Position numbers and translations under genes: made by a program
Notes under the pieces: model-generated
Databases searched by the model: none
Seen by the model: only the letters and a program-made list of their open reading frames with translations
Told to the model about the DNA's origin: nothing
Source of the DNA: Mycolicibacterium sphagni
Lineage (GTDB): Bacteria; Actinomycetota; Actinomycetes; Mycobacteriales; Mycobacteriaceae
Assembly: GCF_002250655.1 (NCBI RefSeq)
Contig: NZ_NOZR01000002.1
Location: 248,001 to 312,000 of the forward strand
DNA: 64,000 nucleotides
Direction of reading: 5' to 3'
Part shown: one piece after another, positions 40,434 to 48,034 of the stretch
Layout of the letters: every line of letters begins with the position of its first letter
Position numbering within the stretch: position 1 is the first letter of the stretch

Positions 40434-41918
40434 ATGACCACGATCAGCACCCCCAACTACCTGTTGGACCAGGCGAAACGCCGAGTCACTACATCGCCGA
40501 TGCTGACGCTGCCGGGCATGGGCCGGCTGGAAAAGCGGCTGAACGCGCGTGATTGGCCGCAGCACGAGATGGCTGCGCCACCGGCCGGCAGCGACCTCAA
40601 ACCGGTGATGGGCGATGCCGGCCTGCCGATCATCGGCCACATGGTGGAGATGTTCCGTGGCGGACCGGACTTCTGGCTGCAGAAATACCGCAAGCACGGC
40701 CCGGTCATGCTGCTCGATTCGCCGATCATCCCGACGGTGGCGGCGCTGGGTCCCGACGCGGGACAGGCGATCTACTCCAACCGCAATAAGGACTACTCGC
40801 AGCAGGGGTGGACCCCGATGATCGGGGCGTTCTTCAACCGTGGCTTGATGCTGATGGACTTCGAGGAACACATGTTCCACCGCCGCATCATGCAGGAGGC
40901 ATTCGTCCGCACCCGGCTGGTCGGCTACACCGAGCAGGTCGACAAGGTCGTCTCACAAGTCGTCGCCAACGACTGGGTGGCCAACGACCCGCGCTTCCTG
41001 CTCTATCCGGCGATGAAGGAGCTCACCCTCGACATCGCCTCGATGGTGTTCATGGGCCATGAGCCGGGCGCCGATCGCGAACTGGTCACCAAGGTGAACA
41101 AGGCCTTCACCGTGACCACCCGGGCCGGCAACGCCATCATCCGCACCGGCATCCCGCCGTTCACGTGGTGGCGGGGCCTCAAGGCACGCGAATACCTGGA
41201 AAGCTACTTCGAGGAGCGGGTCCGGGAGCGTCGCGGCAAAGACGGCTCCGATCTGTTGTCAGTGCTCTGCCAGAGCGAGGACGAGGACGGTAACAAGTTC
41301 TCCGACGACGACATCGTCAACCACATGATCTTCCTGATGATGGCGGCGCACGACACGTCGACGTCCACGGCGACGACGATGTCCTATTACCTCGCCGCCA
41401 ATCCCGAGTGGCAGGAGCGCTGCCGCGACGAGTCCGACCGGCTCGGCGATGGTCCCCTCGACATCGAGGCGCTGGAGAAGCTGGAATCCCTGGACCTGGT
41501 GATGAACGAGTCGATCCGGCTCGTGTCACCTGTGCAGTGGGCCATGCGCCGCACCGTGCGCGACACCGAACTGTTGGGCTACTACCTGCCCGAGGGCACG
41601 AACGTCATCTACTACCCGGGGATGACGCACCGGCTCGAGGAGATCTACCCCGACCCGTACACGTTCGACCCGGCCCGGTTCGCCGAGCCGCGCAACGAGC
41701 ACAAGAAGCATCGCTACGGGTTCACCCCGTTCGGCGGCGGCGCGCACAAGTGCATCGGCATGGTGTTCGGCCAGCTGGAGATCAAGACGATCATGCACCG
41801 GCTTCTGCGCCGCTACCGGCTCGAGCTGCCGCGCCCGGGATATGAGCCGCGGCAGGACTACGGCGGCATGCCGGTGCCGATGGACGGAATGCCGATCGTG
41901 CTACGACCCCTGCACTGA
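40434..41918 (+). CDS. cyp136: Cytochrome P450 CYP136
   Basis: A 494-aa P450. I-helix MMAAHDTSTST (the A-x-D-T oxygen-activation motif), K-helix ESIR (ExxR), and haem loop FTPFGGGAHKCIGM with the axial Cys. Orthologous to Rv3059; its membership of a sterol-like P450 group suggests a lipid substrate, not established here. ATG 40434 has AGGAG 5 nt upstream. It sits in a divergent cluster with a TetR regulator and an SDR. Confidence 0.95.
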   Translation: MTTISTPNYLLDQAKRRVTTSPMLTLPGMGRLEKRLNARDWPQHEMAAPPAGSDLKPVMGDAGLPIIGHMVEMFRGGPDFWLQKYRKHGPVMLLDSPIIPTVAALGPDAGQAIYSNRNKDYSQQGWTPMIGAFFNRGLMLMDFEEHMFHRRIMQEAFVRTRLVGYTEQVDKVVSQVVANDWVANDPRFLLYPAMKELTLDIASMVFMGHEPGADRELVTKVNKAFTVTTRAGNAIIRTGIPPFTWWRGLKAREYLESYFEERVRERRGKDGSDLLSVLCQSEDEDGNKFSDDDIVNHMIFLMMAAHDTSTSTATTMSYYLAANPEWQERCRDESDRLGDGPLDIEALEKLESLDLVMNESIRLVSPVQWAMRRTVRDTELLGYYLPEGTNVIYYPGMTHRLEEIYPDPYTFDPARFAEPRNEHKKHRYGFTPFGGGAHKCIGMVFGQLEIKTIMHRLLRRYRLELPRPGYEPRQDYGGMPVPMDGMPIVLRPLH

Positions 41919-41942
41919 CGCCGAGATCGACGAACTGTCGGG

Positions 41943-41986
41943 ATTGCTCGCACGTTCCCGGCGGAACGTCAGCTTGGACGAGCAAT
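41943..41986. terminator. Nested hairpin between cyp136 and the LeuA-domain gene
   Basis: Outer arms ATTGCTCG (41943-41950) and CGAGCAAT (41979-41986); inner hairpin ACGTTCC-CGGC-GGAACGT (41952-41969). Both are perfect. It lies 24 nt after cyp136 and 16 nt after the convergent gene, a natural bidirectional terminator without a T-run. Confidence 0.6.
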
Positions 41987-42001
41987 TCAGCGGCGAGGAA
42001 C

Positions 42002-42469
42002 TCAAGCCGCGAGGAGGCGGTTGGCGCAGGCGACGACGGCGCGCAGCGCCGACTGGGTGGGGTCTTCCGACCAGCCCATCGCCCATTCCCGGCGCTGGCC
42101 GTCACTGCCCTCCACAAACGTCGCGGTGTGTGGGCCGGAGGCCAGCTGGTGAAAGTGCGTCGTCTCCACCGCGATCCCCCGCTCGTGGAGCATCGCAGTA
42201 AGCGCGGCGACCGGGCCGCTGGCGTGGACGGTCGCCGTCTCGATGCGGTCGCCGACGGCCAGCGTCGCGCGAAACCGGCGAGGCTGCGGGCTGAGCCGGG
42301 GCGCGTCATCGCATTCCCAGGCGCCCAGGCGCACCGGGCCGCCGCTGGGGCTGTAGGTGGCGGTGAACACGCTCCACGGCATGGCTTCGGCGTGCTCACG
42401 CAGGCCGACAGGCAGCGGGACGCCAAAACGCGGGATGGATTCGGAGATCGAAGTGCTGTGCGGAGTCAT
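42002..42469 (-). CDS. Stand-alone LeuA allosteric (dimer) domain protein
   Basis: A 155-aa protein matching the C-terminal regulatory domain of 2-isopropylmalate synthase: ATLAVGDRIETATVHASGPV, then AALTAMLHERGIAVETTHFH and WSEDPTQSALRAVVACANRLL. The catalytic TIM barrel is absent, so it cannot make isopropylmalate; it could bind a branched-chain amino acid or pair with full-length LeuA. Upstream lies a leader peptide and a large hairpin, indicating control by amino-acid supply. ATG 42469 with GAGAAG about 9 nt upstream. Confidence 0.8.
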   Translation of the reverse strand: MTPHSTSISESIPRFGVPLPVGLREHAEAMPWSVFTATYSPSGGPVRLGAWECDDAPRLSPQPRRFRATLAVGDRIETATVHASGPVAALTAMLHERGIAVETTHFHQLASGPHTATFVEGSDGQRREWAMGWSEDPTQSALRAVVACANRLLAA

Positions 42470-42504
42470 GGATCGGTCTTCTCGTCGAACGGAGGCTGAC
42501 CGAC

Positions 42505-42571
42505 GTCGTAGTTTCGACCCACAGCGGGGGGTCGGTCTGGATCAGACCCCGCTGCGGGTAGCTACTACGAC
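42505..42571 (-). promoter_or_regulatory. Nested hairpin leader (candidate attenuator)
   Basis: On the minus strand three stems nest: GTCGTAGT/ACTACGAC (arms at 42571-42564 and 42512-42505), ACCCGCAGCGGGG/CCCCGCTGTGGGT (42559-42547 and 42529-42517, one G-U), and GGTCTG-ATC-CAGACC (42548-42534). The 5' arms are the Val codons and following codons of the leader peptide. An alternative pairing GACCGAC (42537-42531) with GTCGGTC (42504-42498) would disrupt the stem, as expected of an attenuator. It ends about 36 nt before the LeuA-domain ATG. Confidence 0.65.
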
Positions 42572-42586
42572 AAGCGCACGATGCAC
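42542..42586 (-). CDS. Leader peptide with Val run (14 aa)
   Basis: GTG ORF reading MHRALVVVATRSGV and stop TGA. It holds one Leu and three consecutive Val codons (GTC GTA GTA) plus a final Val. The GTG lies 7 nt after a -10 hexamer, so ribosomes would load at the mRNA 5' end. The coding sequence covers the 5' arms of the leader hairpin. Candidate branched-chain leader peptides are known upstream of mycobacterial ilvB; this one precedes a LeuA-type domain gene. Confidence 0.6.
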   Translation of the reverse strand: MHRALVVVATRSGV

Positions 42587-42593
42587 GGACGCC

Positions 42594-42623
42594 AGGCTAG
42601 ACCTCGGCCCGGGTGCGGTGCAA
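42594..42623 (-). promoter_or_regulatory. Promoter of the leader peptide / LeuA-domain gene
   Basis: -35-like TTGCAC (42623-42618), 18-nt spacer, -10 TAGCCT (42599-42594), then 7 nt to the leader GTG. Good match to mycobacterial SigA-type layout. Confidence 0.55.
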
Positions 42624-42628
42624 CCGAG

Positions 42629-43124
<496 letters not shown>

Positions 43125-43129
43125 CCCGG

Positions 43130-44206
43130 TCACACGAAGGGGCTGTCCCCCGCCGTGACCCGCTCCCCGAGTCCGATCAGCCGACTGGCTGAATCATGCA
43201 GGCGTTCACCGGCTTCGCGATGCGCCTGCCCCACCAGATACCGCGAATACGTGCCCTCGATCACGATGGCCAGCTTGAAGCAAGCCATCGCGACGTACCA
43301 GTCCAGGTGCTCGGTGGACCGACCGCCGGCATCGGCGTAGGCGGCGACCAGTTCGGTGCGGCTCGGCAGACCACCGAGCGCGGCCAGCTCCCGGCCGGCG
43401 TTTATCGGGTCGGGATCGTCGGGCCAGCAGACCAGGATCCAGCCAAGATCCAGCAGTGGGTCACCGACCGTGCACATCTCCCAGTCGACGAATGCGGCGA
43501 CCTTGGGCACGTCGCGGCGGAGCAGGACATTGTTGAGATGCGCGTCGCCGTGCATGATGCCGGGCTCGCCGTCCGGCGGGCGGTGCGTTTCGAGCCAGTT
43601 CGCGAGCCGGTCGACCTCTAGCGACTCTGGCCGGTAGCGCTCGTGACGGTAGCGCTCGTGACGGTAGCTCTCGAGCAGCCCGAGGAAGTTCGGAACCTGA
43701 CGTGCCAGAAAGGATCCCGGCCGGTGCAGCTGTTGCAGCGGGCGGCCCTGCCAGTGCGCTGCGCTCAGGCGGGCAAGGTCGGCGGCGTAGTTCAGGCCGA
43801 CCTGATGGCGCATCCGGGGATCGGTCGCGTATGCCGGTGGCACCTCAGTGAGGGGGTTGAAACCGTCGACGTCCTCCATGAGGTAGAAGACCACGCCGAG
43901 CACGTCGAGATCCTCACAGCCGGCGATGAATTCCGGATGTGGCACCGCACTGCCGGCCAGGGTGCGCAGCACTGCGATCTCGCGCTGCATGGTGCGATTG
44001 CTATTGGGGCGTGGATGGGGCGGCGGCCTGCGCAGCACCACGGGGCGACCGTCCAGCCGCAGCCGCATGACGACGTTCTGGGTGCCGCCGGCCAGTGGTT
44101 CGATATCGCTGATCGCCGAACCGATTTCGTGCCGACGCACCCACGAGGTGAGTGCGGCCGCGGCGGCGTCGTCGATAGTGCCTGGGATCGCAGCGCTGCT
44201 GCTCAT
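43130..44206 (-). CDS. Aminoglycoside-phosphotransferase-fold kinase (phosphotransferase family)
   Basis: A 358-aa APH/CHK-like kinase: GGTQNVVMRLRLDGRPVVLRRPP (ATP-site lysine region), Brenner motif MHGDAHLNNVL, and metal-binding VDWEMCTVGDPLLDLGW. Relatives in mycobacteria are encoded near acyl-CoA dehydrogenases and phosphorylate unknown small molecules. A short in-frame repeat (YRHER twice) occurs mid-protein. ATG 44206 overlaps the stop of the upstream phosphatase gene (ATGA). Confidence 0.87.
   Translation of the reverse strand: MSSSAAIPGTIDDAAAAALTSWVRRHEIGSAISDIEPLAGGTQNVVMRLRLDGRPVVLRRPPPHPRPNSNRTMQREIAVLRTLAGSAVPHPEFIAGCEDLDVLGVVFYLMEDVDGFNPLTEVPPAYATDPRMRHQVGLNYAADLARLSAAHWQGRPLQQLHRPGSFLARQVPNFLGLLESYRHERYRHERYRPESLEVDRLANWLETHRPPDGEPGIMHGDAHLNNVLLRRDVPKVAAFVDWEMCTVGDPLLDLGWILVCWPDDPDPINAGRELAALGGLPSRTELVAAYADAGGRSTEHLDWYVAMACFKLAIVIEGTYSRYLVGQAHREAGERLHDSASRLIGLGERVTAGDSPFV
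43632..43661. repeat. 15-bp tandem repeat within the APH-fold kinase gene
   Basis: The unit CGGTAGCGCTCGTGA occurs twice in a row, followed by a diverged partial third copy. It encodes YRHER repeats, keeps frame and may vary in copy number between strains. Confidence 0.7.
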
Positions 44207-46335
44207 CCGAAGCGCACCGCGACCACGCACACGTCGTCGTCTCGGGGTGGCGGAGCCAGCGTCTGCGTCAGTAGCCGGCAGGCCGACGGCAGGAACTCTT
44301 CGCCGTTCCACTGGGTGACAAGCTTCTGCACGCGCGTCATACCGGATTCGATGTCCTGGCCGCGCCGTTCGATGAGCCCGTCGGTGTACATGACGAGGAT
44401 GTCGCCGTCGCGAACCTCCACGCGCCCTTCGCTGTAGGACGCGCGGTCGACGGGGCCGAGCACCGGACCGTGGGCACCGGTGAGGCGGATCACCATTCCG
44501 GTCGACGAGCGCCGCAACAACGGCGGCGGGTGACCCGCCGACGCGTAGGACAGGGTGCCCGACGACGGATCCAGCACCGCCACACCCATTGTCGCGAACT
44601 TTCCATTGCTGGCCAGCCGGGCGAACGTGTTGAGCTCGGCGAGCAGCTGCGCCGGTGGCAGACCCTGCAATGCCATGGCACGTCCGGCGCTGCGCAGCTG
44701 CGCCATGTCCTCCACGGCGGGCAAGCCGTGGCCTACCACGTCGCCGACTGCCAGATAGGTCCGCCCATGCGGCAATTCGAGTGCGTCATACCAATCGCCG
44801 CCGAGCCCCTGCACCGTATCGGCAGGCTCATAACTGACCCCGACGTTCACCCCGGCGATGATGGCCGGGCTGCTTGGTAACACCGCAGCCTGCAGCACCG
44901 CCGCGCGGGCGTGTTCGTCGGCGTACATCCGCGCGCGCACCAGTGCCTGGCCGATCATGGTGGCGACCGCCGAGGTGTAGGCCAGTTGGGCGGTATCGAG
45001 CGGTTGCGGTTCGGACCACGCCAGCACCAGCACGCCGATCGCCTTGCCGCCTACCGTCAATGGCCAGCCGACCACCGAGGCGCCACCGCTGGCGACCAAC
45101 CACTTGGCATTGTCGGGATAGCGCCGGCGATACTCGGCGACCGTCCGAACGACGACGGGCTTGCCGGTACGCACGGTGTCGGTGGCCGCGCTGGAATCGG
45201 TCAACATCACGCCGCCGGCGAACTGGTCCTGCTCGGTCACGACATCGGGATAGCCGCCCATCGCCACCCACTCGAGCCGGGTGCGCTCGTCGTTGACCAG
45301 TCCGACGGTGAGAGCCTGGGCGCCCGCGTCGTTGATCACCTGCCCGACGATGGCGTCACTGATCTGCTTCTGGGTGAACGCGCCTGACAGCAGCCGGCCG
45401 AGATTGGCGAGCGTCTCCAGGCGGGCTCGTTCCCGTCGCTCCGCCTGACGCTGCCGCACCGCGGTAACGCGCCCGGCAGCTTCCTGCGCCGTCAACATGG
45501 CGACCAGTACGACGACGGCGATGAAGGCCTGGGCGACCGCCAGCTGCCCCGGCGCACGCAGATCCAGATTCTCGAAGGTCGTATAGCCAAGGTTGGCCAT
45601 GAGATTGGCAGTGAAGGCCAGCACCCCTCCGCAGAGGGCGGCGCCGATCATATCGAGGCGCAACGCGGCCCACGCCATCACCGGCAGCAAGAACAACGCA
45701 GGCGGTAGTTCGAGCCGGAACGCCACCACACTCAGACCACCCATGGCGAACAGGACAGCGAACGTCTCGAAAATCCGAGAACGCAGGATCTGGGATTGGA
45801 AGCGCCACAGGAGAATTGGCGCGCCCACCATCAGAACGCCGACACCGCTGCCGGCCCACCAGTGCAAGATGGCGATCGGCCACCAGGTGTGCTCGTGGGC
45901 TGCGGTGACCAACCCACCGATCACGCCGCCGGCCAATGGCCCCAGCACCATCGCCCCAGCTACGAACCGCGCCAAATCGTTTCGCTCGCGTAAATCTGGC
46001 GGCCCCTTGCACCAGGCTCGCACCAGCGACGCCCCGATCAGCGGCTCCACCGAGTTGGCCAGCGCGTATCCGGCTGCCGTCGGCAGGCCAGTCCCGTAGT
46101 GAAAGTCGACGGCCAACTCGATCACCACGACGGCGGCGACTATCACCGGCCACAACGCCCGCCTGGTGAGCAGCATGGCCGCGACTGTCACCCCGGCCGG
46201 CGGGAAGAACGCCGGCCCGATGCCCGCGCCGAATGTCTCCCAGGACAACACCGAACCGGCCAGGTAGGGCACCGCCACCCACCCGAACAGACTCGCCGCG
46301 TACCCGATTCGATAGCGCGCGCTCTGCCCGCTCAT
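44203..46335 (-). CDS. MASE1-GAF-PP2C (RsbU/SpoIIE-type) phosphatase
   Basis: A 710-aa membrane signalling protein. Residues 1 to about 300 form a MASE1-type sensor of about eight helices (GAGIGPAFFPPAGVTVAAMLL; LHWWAGSGVGVLMVGAPILLW). A GAF-like domain follows (ISDAIVGQVINDAGAQALTVG). The C-terminal SpoIIE phosphatase has GGDWYDALEL, VGDVVGHGLPAVEDM, ASAGHPPPLL and LVMYTDGLIERRG. Such proteins usually dephosphorylate anti-sigma-factor antagonists. No anti-sigma or STAS gene is adjacent; instead the next gene is a kinase-fold protein with a 4-bp overlap. ATG with GGAAGG upstream. Confidence 0.87.
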   Translation of the reverse strand: MSGQSARYRIGYAASLFGWVAVPYLAGSVLSWETFGAGIGPAFFPPAGVTVAAMLLTRRALWPVIVAAVVVIELAVDFHYGTGLPTAAGYALANSVEPLIGASLVRAWCKGPPDLRERNDLARFVAGAMVLGPLAGGVIGGLVTAAHEHTWWPIAILHWWAGSGVGVLMVGAPILLWRFQSQILRSRIFETFAVLFAMGGLSVVAFRLELPPALFLLPVMAWAALRLDMIGAALCGGVLAFTANLMANLGYTTFENLDLRAPGQLAVAQAFIAVVVLVAMLTAQEAAGRVTAVRQRQAERRERARLETLANLGRLLSGAFTQKQISDAIVGQVINDAGAQALTVGLVNDERTRLEWVAMGGYPDVVTEQDQFAGGVMLTDSSAATDTVRTGKPVVVRTVAEYRRRYPDNAKWLVASGGASVVGWPLTVGGKAIGVLVLAWSEPQPLDTAQLAYTSAVATMIGQALVRARMYADEHARAAVLQAAVLPSSPAIIAGVNVGVSYEPADTVQGLGGDWYDALELPHGRTYLAVGDVVGHGLPAVEDMAQLRSAGRAMALQGLPPAQLLAELNTFARLASNGKFATMGVAVLDPSSGTLSYASAGHPPPLLRRSSTGMVIRLTGAHGPVLGPVDRASYSEGRVEVRDGDILVMYTDGLIERRGQDIESGMTRVQKLVTQWNGEEFLPSACRLLTQTLAPPPRDDDVCVVAVRFG

Positions 46336-46419
46336 CCGAGCCTTCCACGTGATCGGTGGATCAGCCGGCCCGCACGCACCTCACTACCGTAGTCATCCGA
46401 CGCTCAGCCGGAGGTCTTC

Positions 46420-47439
46420 TCACCGACCCCGGTGGTCACGTCGGCGCCGATCGAAGAATTCGACGGCCTCCCGGATCGACTCGTGGACGTCGCGCGGCTG
46501 CCAGCCCAGTTCGCGGACCGCCTTGCCGTGGTCCATCGGCGCCATGATGCCCATCAGCCGCACCGTGGTCGGGTTGAGTGGCAGATCGCGACGGGTGACG
46601 GCAGCCGCGGCACCGCCCAGCACTCCGATCGCTTTCATCACCGGCTTGGGGATGCCCCATCGGGGCGCGGGGCGGCCAGCGGCGCGGGCGGCGGTCTCGT
46701 AGAGGTCGCGGTAGGGCAGGTACCGCTCGGAGATGATGTAGCGCTCCCCCACCCGGCCGCGATCGGCGGCTAGCACCAGCGCCTGCGCGGCATCTTCGAT
46801 GCCGACCACCTCGGTGGCCATCCCGCCCATGTAGAACGGCAGTTTGCCGGCCGCTGCGGCGGCCACTAGCGAGCCGTGCGGAGTTGGCTGCCAGTCACCC
46901 GCGCCGTAGGTGTTCGACACGCACAGCGCCACGGCGGGCAGCCCTTTGTCGCGGCTGTAGTCCAGCACCAGCTTTTCGGCCGCCACCCGCGAGCCGATAT
47001 AGCCGCCGGCCTTGTCGCCCCAGTTGAACGGGGTGTCTTCGTCGACGATTCCGCCTGTGCCGAGCCCGATGGTTCCGATGGTGCTGGTGAACACGAACCG
47101 GCGCAGGCCGGCGTTCACCGCGACGTCGAGCACGTGGCGCAGGCCCTCGACGTTGGTGCGGTACAGCGGTGCGGGGTCACGCAGGTTGGCGCGGGTGTCG
47201 ACGACGCAGTAGAAGACGACGTCGCAGCCGTCCATCGCCTCCTTCAACGCGGCATCATCGAAAATGTCGCCGTAGAAGCGCTGCACCGGCAGGTCATCGA
47301 TCGCGCGGGTCGAACTGCTGGGGCGCAGCATGACGCGGACCGTCTCACCGCGCTCGACCAGCTGCCGCGTTACGTGTGAGCCGAGGAATCCGCTCGCGCC
47401 CAGAACCAGTTTTTCGGTGCCTGCCACGCCAGGCAGCAT
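46420..47439 (-). CDS. NAD-dependent epimerase / dihydroflavonol reductase-like (HpnA-type)
   Basis: A 339-aa extended SDR: KLVLGASGFLGSHVTRQL (GxxGxxG), VFYCVVDTRANL, TSTIGTIG and YxxxK as YIGSRVAAEK. The sequence resembles the hopanoid-associated sugar epimerase / DFR group. Substrate unknown. ATG 47439 begins just before the Rossmann strand; the longer frame to 47730 is antisense to the next gene. Confidence 0.85.
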   Translation of the reverse strand: MLPGVAGTEKLVLGASGFLGSHVTRQLVERGETVRVMLRPSSSTRAIDDLPVQRFYGDIFDDAALKEAMDGCDVVFYCVVDTRANLRDPAPLYRTNVEGLRHVLDVAVNAGLRRFVFTSTIGTIGLGTGGIVDEDTPFNWGDKAGGYIGSRVAAEKLVLDYSRDKGLPAVALCVSNTYGAGDWQPTPHGSLVAAAAAGKLPFYMGGMATEVVGIEDAAQALVLAADRGRVGERYIISERYLPYRDLYETAARAAGRPAPRWGIPKPVMKAIGVLGGAAAAVTRRDLPLNPTTVRLMGIMAPMDHGKAVRELGWQPRDVHESIREAVEFFDRRRRDHRGR

Positions 47440-47504
47440 GCCCCATGACGAGAGGGGGGACAAGGTTGCCGAAGTGTTCACAGCTGGTTTTCGGGCTCCG
47501 CCGC

Positions 47505-47510
47505 TAGTAT
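47505..47510 (+). promoter_or_regulatory. -10 element of the Pro-rich membrane protein gene
   Basis: TAGTAT, about 32 nt before ATG 47543; the resulting leader would carry the GGAGG ribosome binding site. Confidence 0.35.
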
Positions 47511-47542
47511 CAGCCGCCGAGACGAAAAACCGGAGGTGAAGC

Positions 47543-47962
47543 ATGTCGACGAACGCCACAACACGGCCGGAGTTCGCCGTCGACGCCCCCGCCACAAAAC
47601 CGTTGCCGCTCGGTACCGAGCCGCCACATCGCCGCTGGGTCTCGTCGGTCCTGGGCGCGCTCGGCATCCTGGTGCTCGGCGTTTTGGTGGCCGCCGTGGT
47701 GACCGTGTCGCACGAGTCGTCGCGCCCCATCGGGCAGTCTCACCCGCAGGCACCCGCAGCCACGTCGACGACACTGCCGGTGAGCACGGTCGCACTCGCC
47801 CCGCAGCCGTCAGCGCCGCCCAGTCCCTCGTGGAGTGTGGCCGCCACCGCCTCCACTCTGGCCGCGCCGCCGTCCACACCCGCAGCCACACCCAAGCGGG
47901 AACCCAGTGTGCGGCAACGACTTCACGACATGTTCCCGCAGCTATTTCCCAAGCAGCACTAG
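47543..47962 (+). CDS. Single-pass membrane protein with Pro/Thr/Ser-rich exterior
   Basis: A 139-aa protein: ~30 cytosolic residues, one transmembrane helix (VLGALGILVLGVLVAAVV), then a Pro/Ala/Thr/Ser-rich, low-complexity segment likely outside the membrane and possibly glycosylated, ending RLHDMFPQLFPKQH. ATG with GGAGG 6 nt upstream. No family recognised; typical of mycobacterial envelope proteins. Confidence 0.7.
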   Translation: MSTNATTRPEFAVDAPATKPLPLGTEPPHRRWVSSVLGALGILVLGVLVAAVVTVSHESSRPIGQSHPQAPAATSTTLPVSTVALAPQPSAPPSPSWSVAATASTLAAPPSTPAATPKREPSVRQRLHDMFPQLFPKQH

Positions 47963-48034
47963 CGACGATCTGTTCTTCAGGCAAGCACCCGCAGCATTGA
48001 GGTCACCCTCGCGGCCGGTGCACCCCTGCGCCCA

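Noticed and set aside
41842..42201. Plus-strand frame after cyp136
   Set aside because: Runs through the nested terminator and antisense to the LeuA-domain gene; no protein similarity seen.
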